Part shown: piece after piece, positions 21,348-31,810 of the stretch
How positions within the stretch are numbered: position 1 is the stretch's first letter
Layout of the letters: each line of letters starts with the position of its first letter
Assembly: GCA_963971535.1 (NCBI GenBank)
Contig: OZ020589.1
Location: 79,012,036-79,076,035, forward strand
DNA from: Notolepis coatsorum
Taxonomy: Eukaryota > Chordata > Actinopteri > Aulopiformes > Paralepididae
Direction of reading: 5' to 3'
DNA: 64,000 nt
Notes under the pieces: generated by a model
The model's database searches: none
The model's input: only the letters and a program-made list of their open reading frames with translations
Told to the model about the DNA's origin: nothing
Position numbers and translations under genes: made by a program

Positions 21348-21899
21348 TTAACACTTTGATCGCCATGGTTAAATTCATAATTTACCATCCCTAGCCAGCT
21401 CTATTTGTCTATGGAGAAGTTCCCCTTCTTTGCAGGGCTATAACTTTTTAAATTCTATTGCTAAATTGACATTATTATGGCCCATTCAATGTCCTATATC
21501 TATTGTTCAGGGTGTAGCAACGTTATACTTTTTCATTCACATATTCATACTAAAATACGGTCTAAAGTATAAGTATGTTTTTATCGTTTTCTGCAGCTTT
21601 CTCCAGAACTTGATTTATAGCCCCAAATGCATTATATTGATGATCAAATACAGTTTGGTAGCGATCGGTGCCAGATAAAAAATTTCAACTGGAGGTACTT
21701 CTAGAAGTTACTACGTATGATCTGATGTTGACCGGATGGGCGGGGGGTCGTTTATAATTCCGTGGGCAACGTTATATCATTCATCTAGTGTGGGTCATAT
21801 GATCATCAGAGCAGTTTATATCGAACACGGTAATAATAAACGCTGAAACTTACCCCAGTCTCCTCGGGCCGTTGGACGATCAGCTTGGAGTAGACAGTT

Positions 21900-24800
21900 C
21901 TGTTTCGTAATGGCTCTCGCTCTGCGTCACTCTCTGCACTGTACCTCGCTCGTGCACGCGCACAGAATAAAAAATTCCACAATGCACCTTTACATCCCAA
22001 CATCCGTCTGGCCACACCCCCATCAGCTTACCTACATAAGCAGGGGTGGGGCCACACACTCGCCTCCTTCTTCGCTTTCACCACAAGGAAGTGCCTTCGG
22101 TAGATCCCCACTTGACGAGGTTGCTAGTTGAAGAAAGTTGGAAAACAAGAGATACGTTGACATCATATCTTTATTTTCTCTCTCACTTTTTTTCGAGAAA
22201 ATACGGCGATATTGTCTTCGTTACTGGAGTGTCTGGAAGATGATGATCATTCTACACCTCCACCGGTTTTTTCATATTTGGAGTTCACGCCGCTGACATG
22301 CCTCCCAACTACAGTCCTCCTTGCTGCGGCTGGATGGGGTAAGACCCTCCAGCAACACAGCTGGACTGTAGGACGCACCGACTGTTGTGAGAAGCGGTGG
22401 GTTCCTGGTTTGGTGAGTAATGCTGTTTGCTTGCGAGCACCACTTGTCTGTTAGTGCTATGGGGGCTAGCTGACAATGTTTACGAAAACCGGCCCCAGAT
22501 TAGGGTCCTTCTGTTCAGCCTTTTAGGTGATGGCGGAGGATCTTGGTTTGAAGCCCATTATAGTCAACTAGTGGGCCACGACCAGTAACTGGTGATCCCA
22601 GGATTCTCTGGACGAGTGGATGCTTCTCTGTCACCGTGTAGGCCCCATCTTTCATATACAAATGAGAGTATACCCTCACGAGGAAATGTGGGCATGGATG
22701 TTCGTTATCGGGAGATCCATGTTCAAGTCAGCTACAGCCCAGATGGGACTTGTGCTGGCTCCGCCGGATGTCTGGTAAAATCACTGTTGTAAACTGTGTT
22801 GACATCTCTTTTTCTCTTCTCTCTTAAAAGGTGAGGAGGGTTTCAGAACGGCGGCCTGTCTGAAGTGTGGCTTGTTATATCGTTTGAGTACAAGTTCAGG
22901 TGGTAGCTGCTTAGCAGATAGCTGCTTAGCTTGCGTGCTAGTCAGCTGTTAGCTGCGCAGCTGTTAGCTGCGGTATTAGCTCGCTGTGTTTACCAGGCTA
23001 GTACACGTTAGCTTGCTGCTATCAGCCGAACGGCTGTTAGCTTAATGCTACACTGTTGAACGTTTTCTGTGACTATAACATGCCTTAAACACTCTGACTA
23101 CGACGTCATCTTTGACAGAGGATGTTAGTCGAAACCTACCCGGAGCCGGCCGGCGAGGACTGCGTCAACAAGGAGAACCGTAGCGGCGGGATGGAGCAGC
23201 GACGCTGCCCGTGTCGTCAAACACAAGATGCTGTGTTTACTACCGGTACCCTGTTAGAGACTGCAGTTCGCTTGATCTGCGCTCTCGGTAGGAAGGTCCT
23301 GACCAGACCTTAACACGCGTCTTCTTCCTTCCCTTCTAAATGTTTTGTAAATAACGATGTTTTCCAAAATGAGTGTTGCTGCACTACATTTAGGATACGA
23401 CGTGAGTTGTGTGTGAATGATCTTGTCACTGGTATTAGCTTCTCCATGCAAATCGGGTTGTTTGTTACAGATGTAAAAATGATCTGGTTTGTTGTGTTGA
23501 GAAACATCATGAGTGTTCATGTACCTTGTACTCACAACTAAGGGGGTTAAACTAACCTATAAAGCTATGCTTAGTGACATATGAGTGAAGAATGAATTAT
23601 TTTCTCAGCCTGTAATGACAATGAACAGTGTGTTCACATATTAACAGGTTTACCTGTTCAACTGGCCATATTAAGGGTAAGGTAGGAGGGACGTTTCCCC
23701 CCGGTTCCCTGGGGACTTCCTCACCCTCCCCTCAGACATGTTGTTTACAATATATTGTGTCACTGTGTGGTGGGATACGATGTAACCCTTGGCTTGATGG
23801 CTGGGGTTGTGCTAAAACTGCTTGAGGAACTGTATTTTCCTAAAAGAAAAGATTGTTTGGTCACTTTTCGTGTGTGCTTGGCAAGGCCTGTGGCCGATAC
23901 TAATCGAGAATTGTGTATTCTCTCATTATGAAAAACGGCGTTCCTCTGTAGAGTGTATTGCCATTTTTTGTGGTGGTAAAGGGTTGTGTGTATCTTGCGA
24001 TCTACAACTGGGTTGGGTTGGCCACAGAAGCACATGTGTAAGTCTGGTACCGGGGCTCTTAAGGGGGCCCTCTCTATTCTGTGTTTTTTCCTTAGTAAAA
24101 ATCAGATAGCAGGTTAGCACATGAGCTGTGTGAAGCTGTTAGACGCTTCATGTAGCTGACTATGACTGTGTCATACTCTTTTTTGTCGTTACATCGTATC
24201 ATGGGTGTGGGGTCGTAAAGGGGTGAACTGGTAATCCTTTCCTCCCCTTCTTTGATGGGCAGGGGTTAAGACCTCCTGTCCTTCAAGGTTCCTGTCACGT
24301 TGCTGTTCGGCACGTTACAGGGTAAGGGGGGGGGGGGGGGGGGGGAGGGAGTTTCCTGGTCCCACGCCCTGGAATATTGGGCATGTGCACCGCAGAAATT
24401 CCCCCGCCACAGAGTACGTCACTGTGCGCGTCTCTGTTGGTAAGACTTCCGTGAGCTGTTCAGGTCCATATGATGGATCTGTTTCAGGGAGGGGTCAGGG
24501 CTCCTCCTCACGAAGCTCCTACTCGGGCCTTCTGTGAGTTAGGACTCTCCTTCCATGTGAGGGAGCCTCCTCAGAGTGCAGAGCCTCCTCCTCAGATTGT
24601 CAAGGTGAGTAGAACTCCAAAAAGGAGTCCTGCTCTATTGTGTGGGTATTCGATTCAATTCAATTATTGAGTGTGTATGGGTTCAGTGCCTCCTCTTCGG
24701 AGAGCCCTAAAACCAAAATTTTACATGGCTCAATGTTGCAATATATTCTTTTCAATCTATACAGCTCGCGTGGGAAGTCTCTCTGAGGATTTCCGCCAAC

Positions 24801-26440
24801 CCCCTATGGGAGGGTGGTGGGATGTAAAAATGTAAAAAAAAATTACCCTCAGCCTGCGTCACAAGGGATTCATGTCAGTCTGTATTCTTTCTTTTTTGAA
24901 TAAAAAGAGGAAGGTACATGAAGCACGACGGCTCCGTGTCGTTCTCCCAGGCGACTTGGAGGAACAATGTTTGGTGTCTTGCTAGACTATCCATTGATGT
25001 GTCTGGGTCTCGACGCATACATAGTGCTGGCTCGGTGTGTTTCTGTTACAGGATCACACAGGGGCTAAGTGCGCCTTGGTTGCTTGTTAAAACAGCGTTT
25101 TTATAGGGCAACTGGGATGGGGTTTTGTCTCTTCCGAGCGCCAGTTTACTAGGTTGTCTCGATGAATTCTCGTTCATATCTGGGGGATGTTAACGGAATA
25201 GATCTGAACATAGGTAGAGGGGTCTCACGCCCCTGGGGTGAGCCACTGAGCACGGTCTAAATGAGGACCGTCTGGGTGGCGCCCTCTTTTCATGTTTTAG
25301 ATCGACACGCATACCTGCCCCCTCTCGCTTGGGGCTGGTTCTCCATTCTTTTCGCTCCTCTCTCACGTGTGGCGAAGAGGGGGCTGTTGGGGTGGTCTTG
25401 GACCTCCTCTGGCAACCCTGTGCTTCCCGTGCCACCGGGCCCGGTCCGAAGTACTGTTTCGTCGACCCGTAGGCCTGGAATAACCCTTTTTTGAAAACTG
25501 AAACACTTGTACTGCGGTATAGCCAGTTATGCCCGCAGGTGTGTTTTGGAGTTTTTTCTTGGGGGGTTATAGGAACAACCACCGCATAGGGTAACGACAA
25601 GGTGGTTGATTCCCTGGTGTGTTGGAGCAGTGTCAACTCCCGGGTTACCCGGTTGAGTGTGCCCCTGCACGTTCATGATGTCTGCCAATCATGTCAGCCT
25701 TCTCTGCCTCAACCCCTCTGGGTGGGTTTTTTTTAATGGAGGCTTGGTCATGCAACAACGCCAGCATACGCCCCTTCCGCCGGGGGGGCTGTTCTCAGCT
25801 AACTCCTTTGGCGCCTGTCTCGTCCGCAGTGCTCCAGGCTCAGGTTACAGCCTGTTGCCTAGTTTCCCCGGTGTGCTGCCTGCTTCCGTTGGTTAACCTT
25901 TTTTGTGTGCTTACGGCCATGCTGACTGCCTGTTCTGCAGGGTCAGTGTACCAGGCGGTGTGCTATTGGGGGGAAAGGGCCCGCTCTTGGAGGGGCCTTA
26001 TCCGAATACGCTGGCGATGTGGGGGGCGGTGTCACTAAGTGACCGCCTGGTGGGGTCTTCGCGCTCCGCTGCTACGGCCTTGCCACAGGGTTGGGTTTGT
26101 TCTTGACCCCGTGATTCTGGGGGCAGTAACGAGGTTGTTCCTTCCGTTCGTTCCCGGGTGGCATGCGGGTTGTGCGTGTGTGTAGTCGTGGGGTCAGGCC
26201 ACGGTCTGCTCACCCTGTGCGTTGAGTTGCTTGAGTGCCTCTTTGCACGGTCGGGTCCGTCGCCCTCCCGGGAACCTCCAATAGGGGGGGTGCCCTCCAT
26301 TAGGGGGGGTCGGGGGGGCTCGGTCCTCCCCGATCTGATGGTTGTGGGGGGCCTCAGCAAGGTATATTTGTCGGCCGATGGCTCTCGCTCGGCCTCCCTT
26401 GTGCAGAGAGTGACGCCGAGCGAGAGCCATTACGAAACAG
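21900..26440. mobile_element. Unclassified 4.5-kb inverted-repeat element (A), GC-rich, no recognisable transposase
   Basis: Inserted at GTAGACAGTT|TTCTATTATGG, a site intact in the paralogue at 41211-41231. The left end CTGTTTCGTAATGGCTCTCG is the inverse of 26421-26440 (CGAGAGCCATTACGAAACAG), with about 41 bp of inverted identity. The first 190 bp are also inverted relative to 26510-26700 of element B. The interior has only short ORFs, but exon-like pieces end in good splice donors: GTAAGA at 22339, GTGAGT at 22412, AAGGTGAGT at 24602. Plausible acceptors (TTTGACAG at 23112, CTGTTCAG at 24455) also occur. None of the predicted peptides is recognisable. Possibly a spliced gene of an unknown DNA transposon, possibly non-coding. 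Confidence 0.55.
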
Positions 26441-26737
26441 AACGATAGGTTATAACTATAACCAAGTTCTGTGAGTAATGGTGACGCTCGGCGTCCGACG
26501 CCACTGCGGCCCTTGATCTCGCCTTGTGGTGAAAGCTTGGGAAGGAGGCGAGTGTGTGGCCCCACCCCTGCTTATGTAGGTAAGCTGATGGGGGTGTGGC
26601 CAGACGGATGTTGGGATGTAAAGGTGCATTGTGGAATTTTTTATTCAGTGCGCGTGCACGAGCGAGGTACAGTGCAGAGAGTGGCGCCGAGCGTCACCAT
26701 TACTCACAGAACTTGGTTATAGTTATAACCTATCGTT
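26441..26737. mobile_element. 297-bp MITE-like element (B) with about 53-bp perfect inverted ends
   Basis: Begins AACGATAGGTTATAACTATA and ends with its exact complement. The inverted ends run about 53 bp (through GAGTAATGGTGACGCTCGG). Much of the rest (26535-26695) is the complement of element A's left end (21915-22085). The outermost GGTTATAACTATAACC is itself nearly palindromic. It directly abuts element A, and the right flank returns to the piggyBac-like sequence (TTCTATTATGG). Confidence 0.75.
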
Positions 26738-26912
26738 TTCTATTATGGGATGTTGATCTAGATGAACCATTTCCAGGTTGTCTTCGGCAGAATGAGCATG
26801 GCGGGCAATGACGAGTTTCGGCGTTTCCGGCGATTAAAGTGTTAAGGGGTATTGCATGTTTCAGGGGCAAATTAAGGGGAAATTAAAGACATTTTAAGGA
26901 CTTCAAGTTTTG

Positions 26913-27475
26913 TAGTGGTAGCTAATGTAATACTGTGGTTAATGTCTTTAACTAGCAGCTCCGTAGCTAACATAACACTACTGTGGTTAAGGCCTTTAAC
27001 CAGCAGCTCAGTAGCTAATGTAATACTGTGGTTAAGGCCGTTAACTAGCAGCTCAGTAGCTAATGTAATACTGTGGTTAATGCCTTTAACTAGCAGCTCT
27101 GTAGCTAATGTAATACTGTGGTTAAGGCCTTTAACTAGCAGCTCTGTAGCTAATGTAATACTGTGGTTAAGGCCTTTAACTAGCAGCTCAGTAGCGAATG
27201 TAATACTGTGGTTAAGGCCTTTAACTAGCAGCTCAGTAACTAACATAACAATACTGTGGTTAATGCCTTTAACTAGCAGCTCAGTAGCTAACATAACAAT
27301 ACTGTGGTTAAGGCCTTTAACCAGTAGCTCAGTAGCTAACATAACAATACTGTGGTTAATGCCTTTAACCAGCAGCTCAGTAGCTAATGTAATACTGTAG
27401 TTAAGGCCTTTAACTAGCAGCCCAGTAGCTAATGTAATACTGTCGTTAAGGCCTTTGACCAGCAGCTTAGTGTGT
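26913..27475. repeat. 45/48-bp tandem repeat, about 12 copies
   Basis: Units GCTAATGTAATACTGTGGTT plus AAKGCCTTTAACTAGCAGCT plus CAGTA (45 bp), with a 48-bp variant carrying AACATAACAATACTG. Because both lengths are multiples of three, long open frames arise on both strands. I regard these as artefacts. Confidence 0.9.
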
Positions 27476-27683
27476 ACAGTTTCTTCCCCTTCGGATTTAT
27501 ATAGGGATTCTATAACCCTTTCTAGTAATTACTATCAAATGTCTATATAAAGTAAAGTTTGTTGAAACTTTCTGTAAGCTATTATCACATGATCTTACTT
27601 TTTTTGTACAGTATAAAACCAATATTTAATAGGAATTTACTGTAAATAGATGGGAAAGTAAAAGCGTAATGCTGACAAGATAC
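27476..27683. other. AT-rich spacer, no recognised feature
   Basis: No ORF or terminal repeat found. Confidence 0.4.
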
Positions 27684-28163
27684 TTTTTTTTTTTTATCCA
27701 CTTTTTCTCCCATTTTCTATTTTTCTCCCATCCCAATTTTGTATCATCCAATTCAACCCTCCCCTGTCTCGAACGCTGTTTCTTGCCTCCCACAAGCCGG
27801 CTGCAATGTGGACTAAGTCATACATAGCACGAGTCCCCTCCGATACTCGAGGTAACAGCAGTCGCATCTTTTCACCTGCGCGGCGCAATCTTTCAGCATC
27901 AGGGGTCTGCGCTTTGGTGGGGCGCCGCCCCCATTGCTTCCTGATTCTACTGCGCAGGCGCACCAACCGACCTGTAGGAGTCGCTGTCCACAACGCCCGA
28001 TCCCCACCCATCAGTTTCCCACCCCCTAATACTGCCAATGTGTATTAGTACGGACGACCAGCTAAACTGAAAGCAATGTGGAGCGCTGGGCTCGAACAGG
28101 CGAACCCAGCGTCTCCAGTATTCATGGTGAGCGCCTTGCCCACTGCACCACGTAGCCGCCCCT
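27684..28163 (-). mobile_element. tRNA-derived SINE, about 480 bp
   Basis: On the minus strand it begins AGGGGCGGCTACGTGGTGCA. An A-box-like TGGTGCAGTGG (28138-28148) and a B-box-like TGTTCGAGCCC (28091-28101) mark a tRNA-related head. The body contains GGTCGGTTGGTGCGCCTGCG and ATCGGAGGGGACTCGTG, and the element ends in an A-run (T-run on the plus strand, 27684-27695). Such heads carry the RNA polymerase III promoter. No clear target duplication was found. ORFs here are incidental. Confidence 0.7.
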
Positions 28164-28257
28164 GATGAGATTTAGGGTAATTTGAATGTAATTTTGAGTT
28201 TTTATACGGCAGTTGGGCTGTAAAAATACAGAGAATATATAGCAAATATCTGTATAC

Positions 28258-29150
28258 ATTTTTTTCACTCCTGAACTTTGAGTTCTGTCACTTAATTGAA
28301 GGAGTTTGATTGTAGTACTAATGGGAAAACCTGTAAAATAACAGTGTTTCACTGCTGAACTTTAAGTTCTGTCACTTAATTGAAGGAGTTTGATTGTAAT
28401 AATTATGGGAAAACCTGTAAAATAACAGTGTTTCACTGCTGAACTTTAAGTTCTGTCACTTAATTGAAGTTGTTTCATTGTAAATGTAGGAAAAACCTGT
28501 AAAATAACAGTGTTTCACTGCTGAACTTTAAGTTCTGTCACTTAATTGAAGGAGTTTGATTGTAATAATTATGGGAAAACCTGTAAAATAACAGTGTTTC
28601 ACTGCTGAACTTTAAGTTCTGTCACTTAATTGAAGTTGTTTCATCGTAAATGTAGGAAAAACCTGTAAAATAACAGTGTTTCACTGCTGAACTTTAAGTT
28701 CTGTCACTTAATTGAAGGTGTTTCATCGTAAATGTAGGAAAAACCTGTGAAATAACAGTGTTTTACTGCTGAACTTTGAGTTCTGTCACTTAATTGAAGG
28801 AGTTTGATTGTAGTACTAATGGGAAAACCTGTAAAATAACAGTGTTTCACTGCTGAACTTTAAGTTATGTCACTTAATTGAAGGAGTTTGATTGTAATAA
28901 TTATGGGAAAACCTGTAAAATAACAGTATTTCACTGCTGAACTTTAAGTTCTGTCACTAAATTGAAGTTGTTTCATCGTAAATGTAGGAAAAACCTGTGA
29001 AATAACAGTGTTTCACTGCTGAACTTTAAGTTCTGTCACTTAATTGAAGGTGTTTCATCGTAAATGTAGGAAAAACCTGTGAAATAACAGTGTTTCACTG
29101 CTGAACTTTAAGTCCTGTCACTTTATTGAAGGTGTTTGATCATAATTTTT
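28258..29150. repeat. 81-84-bp tandem repeat, about 10-11 copies
   Basis: Units carry TTCACTGCTGAACTTTAAGT, TCTGTCACTTAATTGAAGG, then either AGTTTGATTGTAATAATTAT or TGTTTCATCGTAAATGTAGG, then AAAACCTGTAAAATAACAGTG. The two unit types alternate in blocks, which suggests a dimeric higher-order arrangement. Confidence 0.9.
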
Positions 29151-29959
29151 TTAAATACTGAAAGTTGCCTTATTTTCACATACAGTAAAATTATGAGTAT
29201 CTTATGTGTTTTTACATACAATTTAATGTAATTTTACATTCAACACTAATAAGCAAATACATGTATTTAAAAATAATTACCTGTAGAATAACTGAAGGTT
29301 TTTACTGTTTTTTAATTATATTATTTTCTTTTTTAACATTATTTAACATTACATTTAAAGTTTAACAGCAAAATAAACAGAAAGTTGCCTTATTTTCACA
29401 TACAGTAAAATGATGTATATTCTATGTGTTTTACATGTAATTTAACATTCAAGACAATTAAGCAATGGAATAATCCTGTAAAAAAAAAAAAAAAATCTTA
29501 TTAAATCAATTTACAGATTACAACCTTTATTTAATGGTTAATATTTGTATCAAAGGTTATTTACTGTATTTTTATGGTATTTACACTTAAAGTAGAAAAA
29601 CAAAAGTAATCTGTAAATAATACAGTGAATGTCCCGTAAAAAGATTTTTTTAACAGTGAAATTAATGAATGAATTAAATAAGAGGTAAAAGAGAACTTAG
29701 TGTAAATATTCCTTAATTTGTGTCAACGTTATAAAAATCCTATTGTATTCAACAAATTAATTATGATACAACACAATGTGCCGTTTCTATCTATTCTAAA
29801 TCTATGGCCTTGCGATTCCACGGCTGCGCAGTGCCGACATGAGCAGGCGTTCCATCTCCTCTACAGAAACACTGACACTTCCATTCATTTAATGCAGGGA
29901 TGTACACAGCATTTCACTTTCAACCAGGTATCTGATTAATTTAATGTAGCAATTAGTAG
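29151..29959. other. AT-rich, TE-like sequence with no gene
   Basis: Contains recurring TTTTACTGTA/ACAGTAAAAT motifs and a duplicated GAAAGTTGCCTTATTTTCAC (about 29159 and 29379). Probably the remains of a DNA transposon housing the tandem repeat, but termini were not defined. Confidence 0.35.
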
Positions 29960-31214
29960 TAGTAATTTAAGGGCAGCCGAAAAATCTTTTCTAAAAATCA
30001 AGGAACAGAGTGTGAGAAGAGACTTACTGAATGAATTTAAAGCTTGTCAAACCAAATTTGATAAGAAACTCAGATTTTTCAAACGACGTTTCAAGAGAGG
30101 ACAAGCTCTCCATATAGAACTACATGTCAGTAATCCCCAGCAATTTTGGAAATAAATAAATAAACTAGGCCCCAAAAAGAACCAGACAGTCCCAATGGAG
30201 ATTGTATTGGACAACGGTGAATCATGTTTTGAAACTGAGCAGATTCTGAAAAAGTGGGAAACCGATTATAGTAGCCTATATATGCTTGTAGTAGTCACCC
30301 TTTATTTGATGATGGTTTCCTGATAGAAATATTATGTAAGTTAAAATGTGAGGCCGAATTTGGGATGAGCAATAGCCCTACAGGTTGTGAATTATTAAAT
30401 AGTGACATTACGTTAGACGAGGTACAGAGTGTAGTGGACAGAGCGAAACTGAAGAAAGCCATGGGTATTGAGGAGTTGTCTAACGAGGTCCTTAAAACTC
30501 CCTATCTGCTGAATGTATTACACTGTTTATATCAAACTTGTTTTCACACCGGCACCATCCCCTCGATATGGAACAAGTCCATTATTAAGCCCATCCCCAA
30601 ATCTGCAAAAGCTGACCCTAGAGTCCCACTAAATTACAGAGGTATTAGTTTGATCAGTACAGTTTATAAATTATACTCAAGTGTTCCTATAATCTTTAAT
30701 TTAAATAAATCTTTAATCTTTAAGATTAAATAAATACTTAGAATATAATGAAATGTTGGTGGATGAGCAGAATGGGTTTAGGGCTAAGAGAGCTTGTATT
30801 GATCATGTTTTTGTTTTATCATCGGTGGTGAGAGCCAGATTGGACGAGGGCAAGAATACATTTGTTTGTTTTGTTGCCTTTAAAAAAGCCTTTGACTGGA
30901 TTAATAGAGAGCTTTTGGAATATAAATAAATTTGTTCTGGTATTGATGGTGTTGTGGCTGATGGTTGTTTAACACAGCAGGAGACGATATTTCCAATTTT
31001 AACAAGTAGGTAATTTATTTAGGAAAAGAAGTTTTAACAGCAAAAGCTATGGCTCAGTAGACGGTCACCACAGTTGAAGGAAAACACTCTAACCCTCAAT
31101 CCCTCTGCTTGTCCCCTAAATCCCCTCTCAGTCCTGCCCCCACATGACAGATATGATGACGTGTCATATCATGTCAGATATGACATGACGTACATTAAGA
31201 TGACACGTAGATTT

Positions 31215-31385
31215 AACATCGGAGAGAGATAAAAACATTAAGAACATCGAAGAGAGATAAAGACATTAAGAAGAACATAGATTTAGATAAAAACATTAAG
31301 AACATCGAAGAGAGATAAACAAGATATGATGTACACACACGATATGATGTAAAACATTAAGAACATCGAAGAGAGATAAAGATTT
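31215..31385. repeat. Short tandem repeat (ACATTAAGAACATCGAAGAG)
   Basis: About four to five units of AAACATTAAGAACATCGAAG plus AGAGATAAA with small gaps, inside the insertion that splits the LINE. Confidence 0.75.
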
Positions 31386-31391
31386 AGTGAG

Positions 31392-31396
31392 ATGTG

Positions 31397-31431
<35 letters not shown>

Positions 31432-31810
31432 ATGTGTGTGTGTGTCTGTGTGTGTGTGCGTCTGTGTACAGACGTGTGTGTATTGTATGTGTGTATTGTG
31501 TGTGTGTGTCTGTGTGTGTGTGCGTCTGTGTACAGACGTGTGTGTATTGTATGTGTGTATTGTGACACAGGGAATGTGTGTGTGTGTGTGTGTGTCGGTG
31601 TGTATGTCTGTGCGACTGTGTGTGTCTGTGTGTGTGTGTGTGTGTGTGTCTGTGTGACTGTGTGTGTCTGTGTGTCTGTGTGTGTGTGCTGTGTCTGTGT
31701 GTGTGTGCTGTGTATGTGTGTGTCTGTGTGTCTGTGTGTGTGTGCTGTGTCTGTGTGTGTGTGCTGTGTATGTGTGTGTCTGTGTGTCTGTGTGTGTGTG
31801 CTGTGTATGT
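31392..31810. repeat. (TG)n-rich compound microsatellite
   Basis: TGTGTG tracts with TGTC, TGCG and CTGTGTATG interruptions. A block around GCGTCTGTGTACAGACGTG is duplicated (31458 and 31522). The Cys/Val-rich and Thr/His-rich ORFs on the two strands are artefacts. Confidence 0.95.

Larger units (their letters stand above)
21352..26841. mobile_element. TTAA-target DNA transposon (piggyBac-like), copy 1
   Basis: Starts CACTTTGATCGCC and ends GGCGATTAAAGTG, a 13-bp terminal inverted repeat with one mismatch, flanked by TTAA at 21348-21351 and 26842-26845. The same ends delimit 40781-55003, where an empty TTAA site exists in a paralogous sequence. TTAA duplication and C-initial termini suggest piggyBac, though Kolobok also uses TTAA. 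Own sequence is about 650 bp (21352-21899 and 26738-26841) and lacks a transposase, so it is a non-autonomous derivative. Relative to copy 2 it has about 100 bp more at 21705-21812 and lacks about 280 bp after 26780. The interruption 21900-26737 is a separate element. Confidence 0.85.

Noticed and set aside
21430-21678. 82-codon ORF repeated at 40859-41107
   Set aside because: It lies in both copies of the non-autonomous TTAA element, has no recognisable domain, and conservation is explained by shared descent.
25190-26450. Overlapping ORFs of 115-148 codons on both strands
   Set aside because: GC-rich interior of element A. Frames overlap on opposite strands and show no motifs.
26872-27400. 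156-161 codon ORFs on both strands
   Set aside because: Product of 45/48-bp tandem repeats.
28089-28163. A possible tRNA gene on the minus strand (A and B boxes)
   Set aside because: The cloverleaf is incomplete and it is followed by a SINE body with an A-tail.
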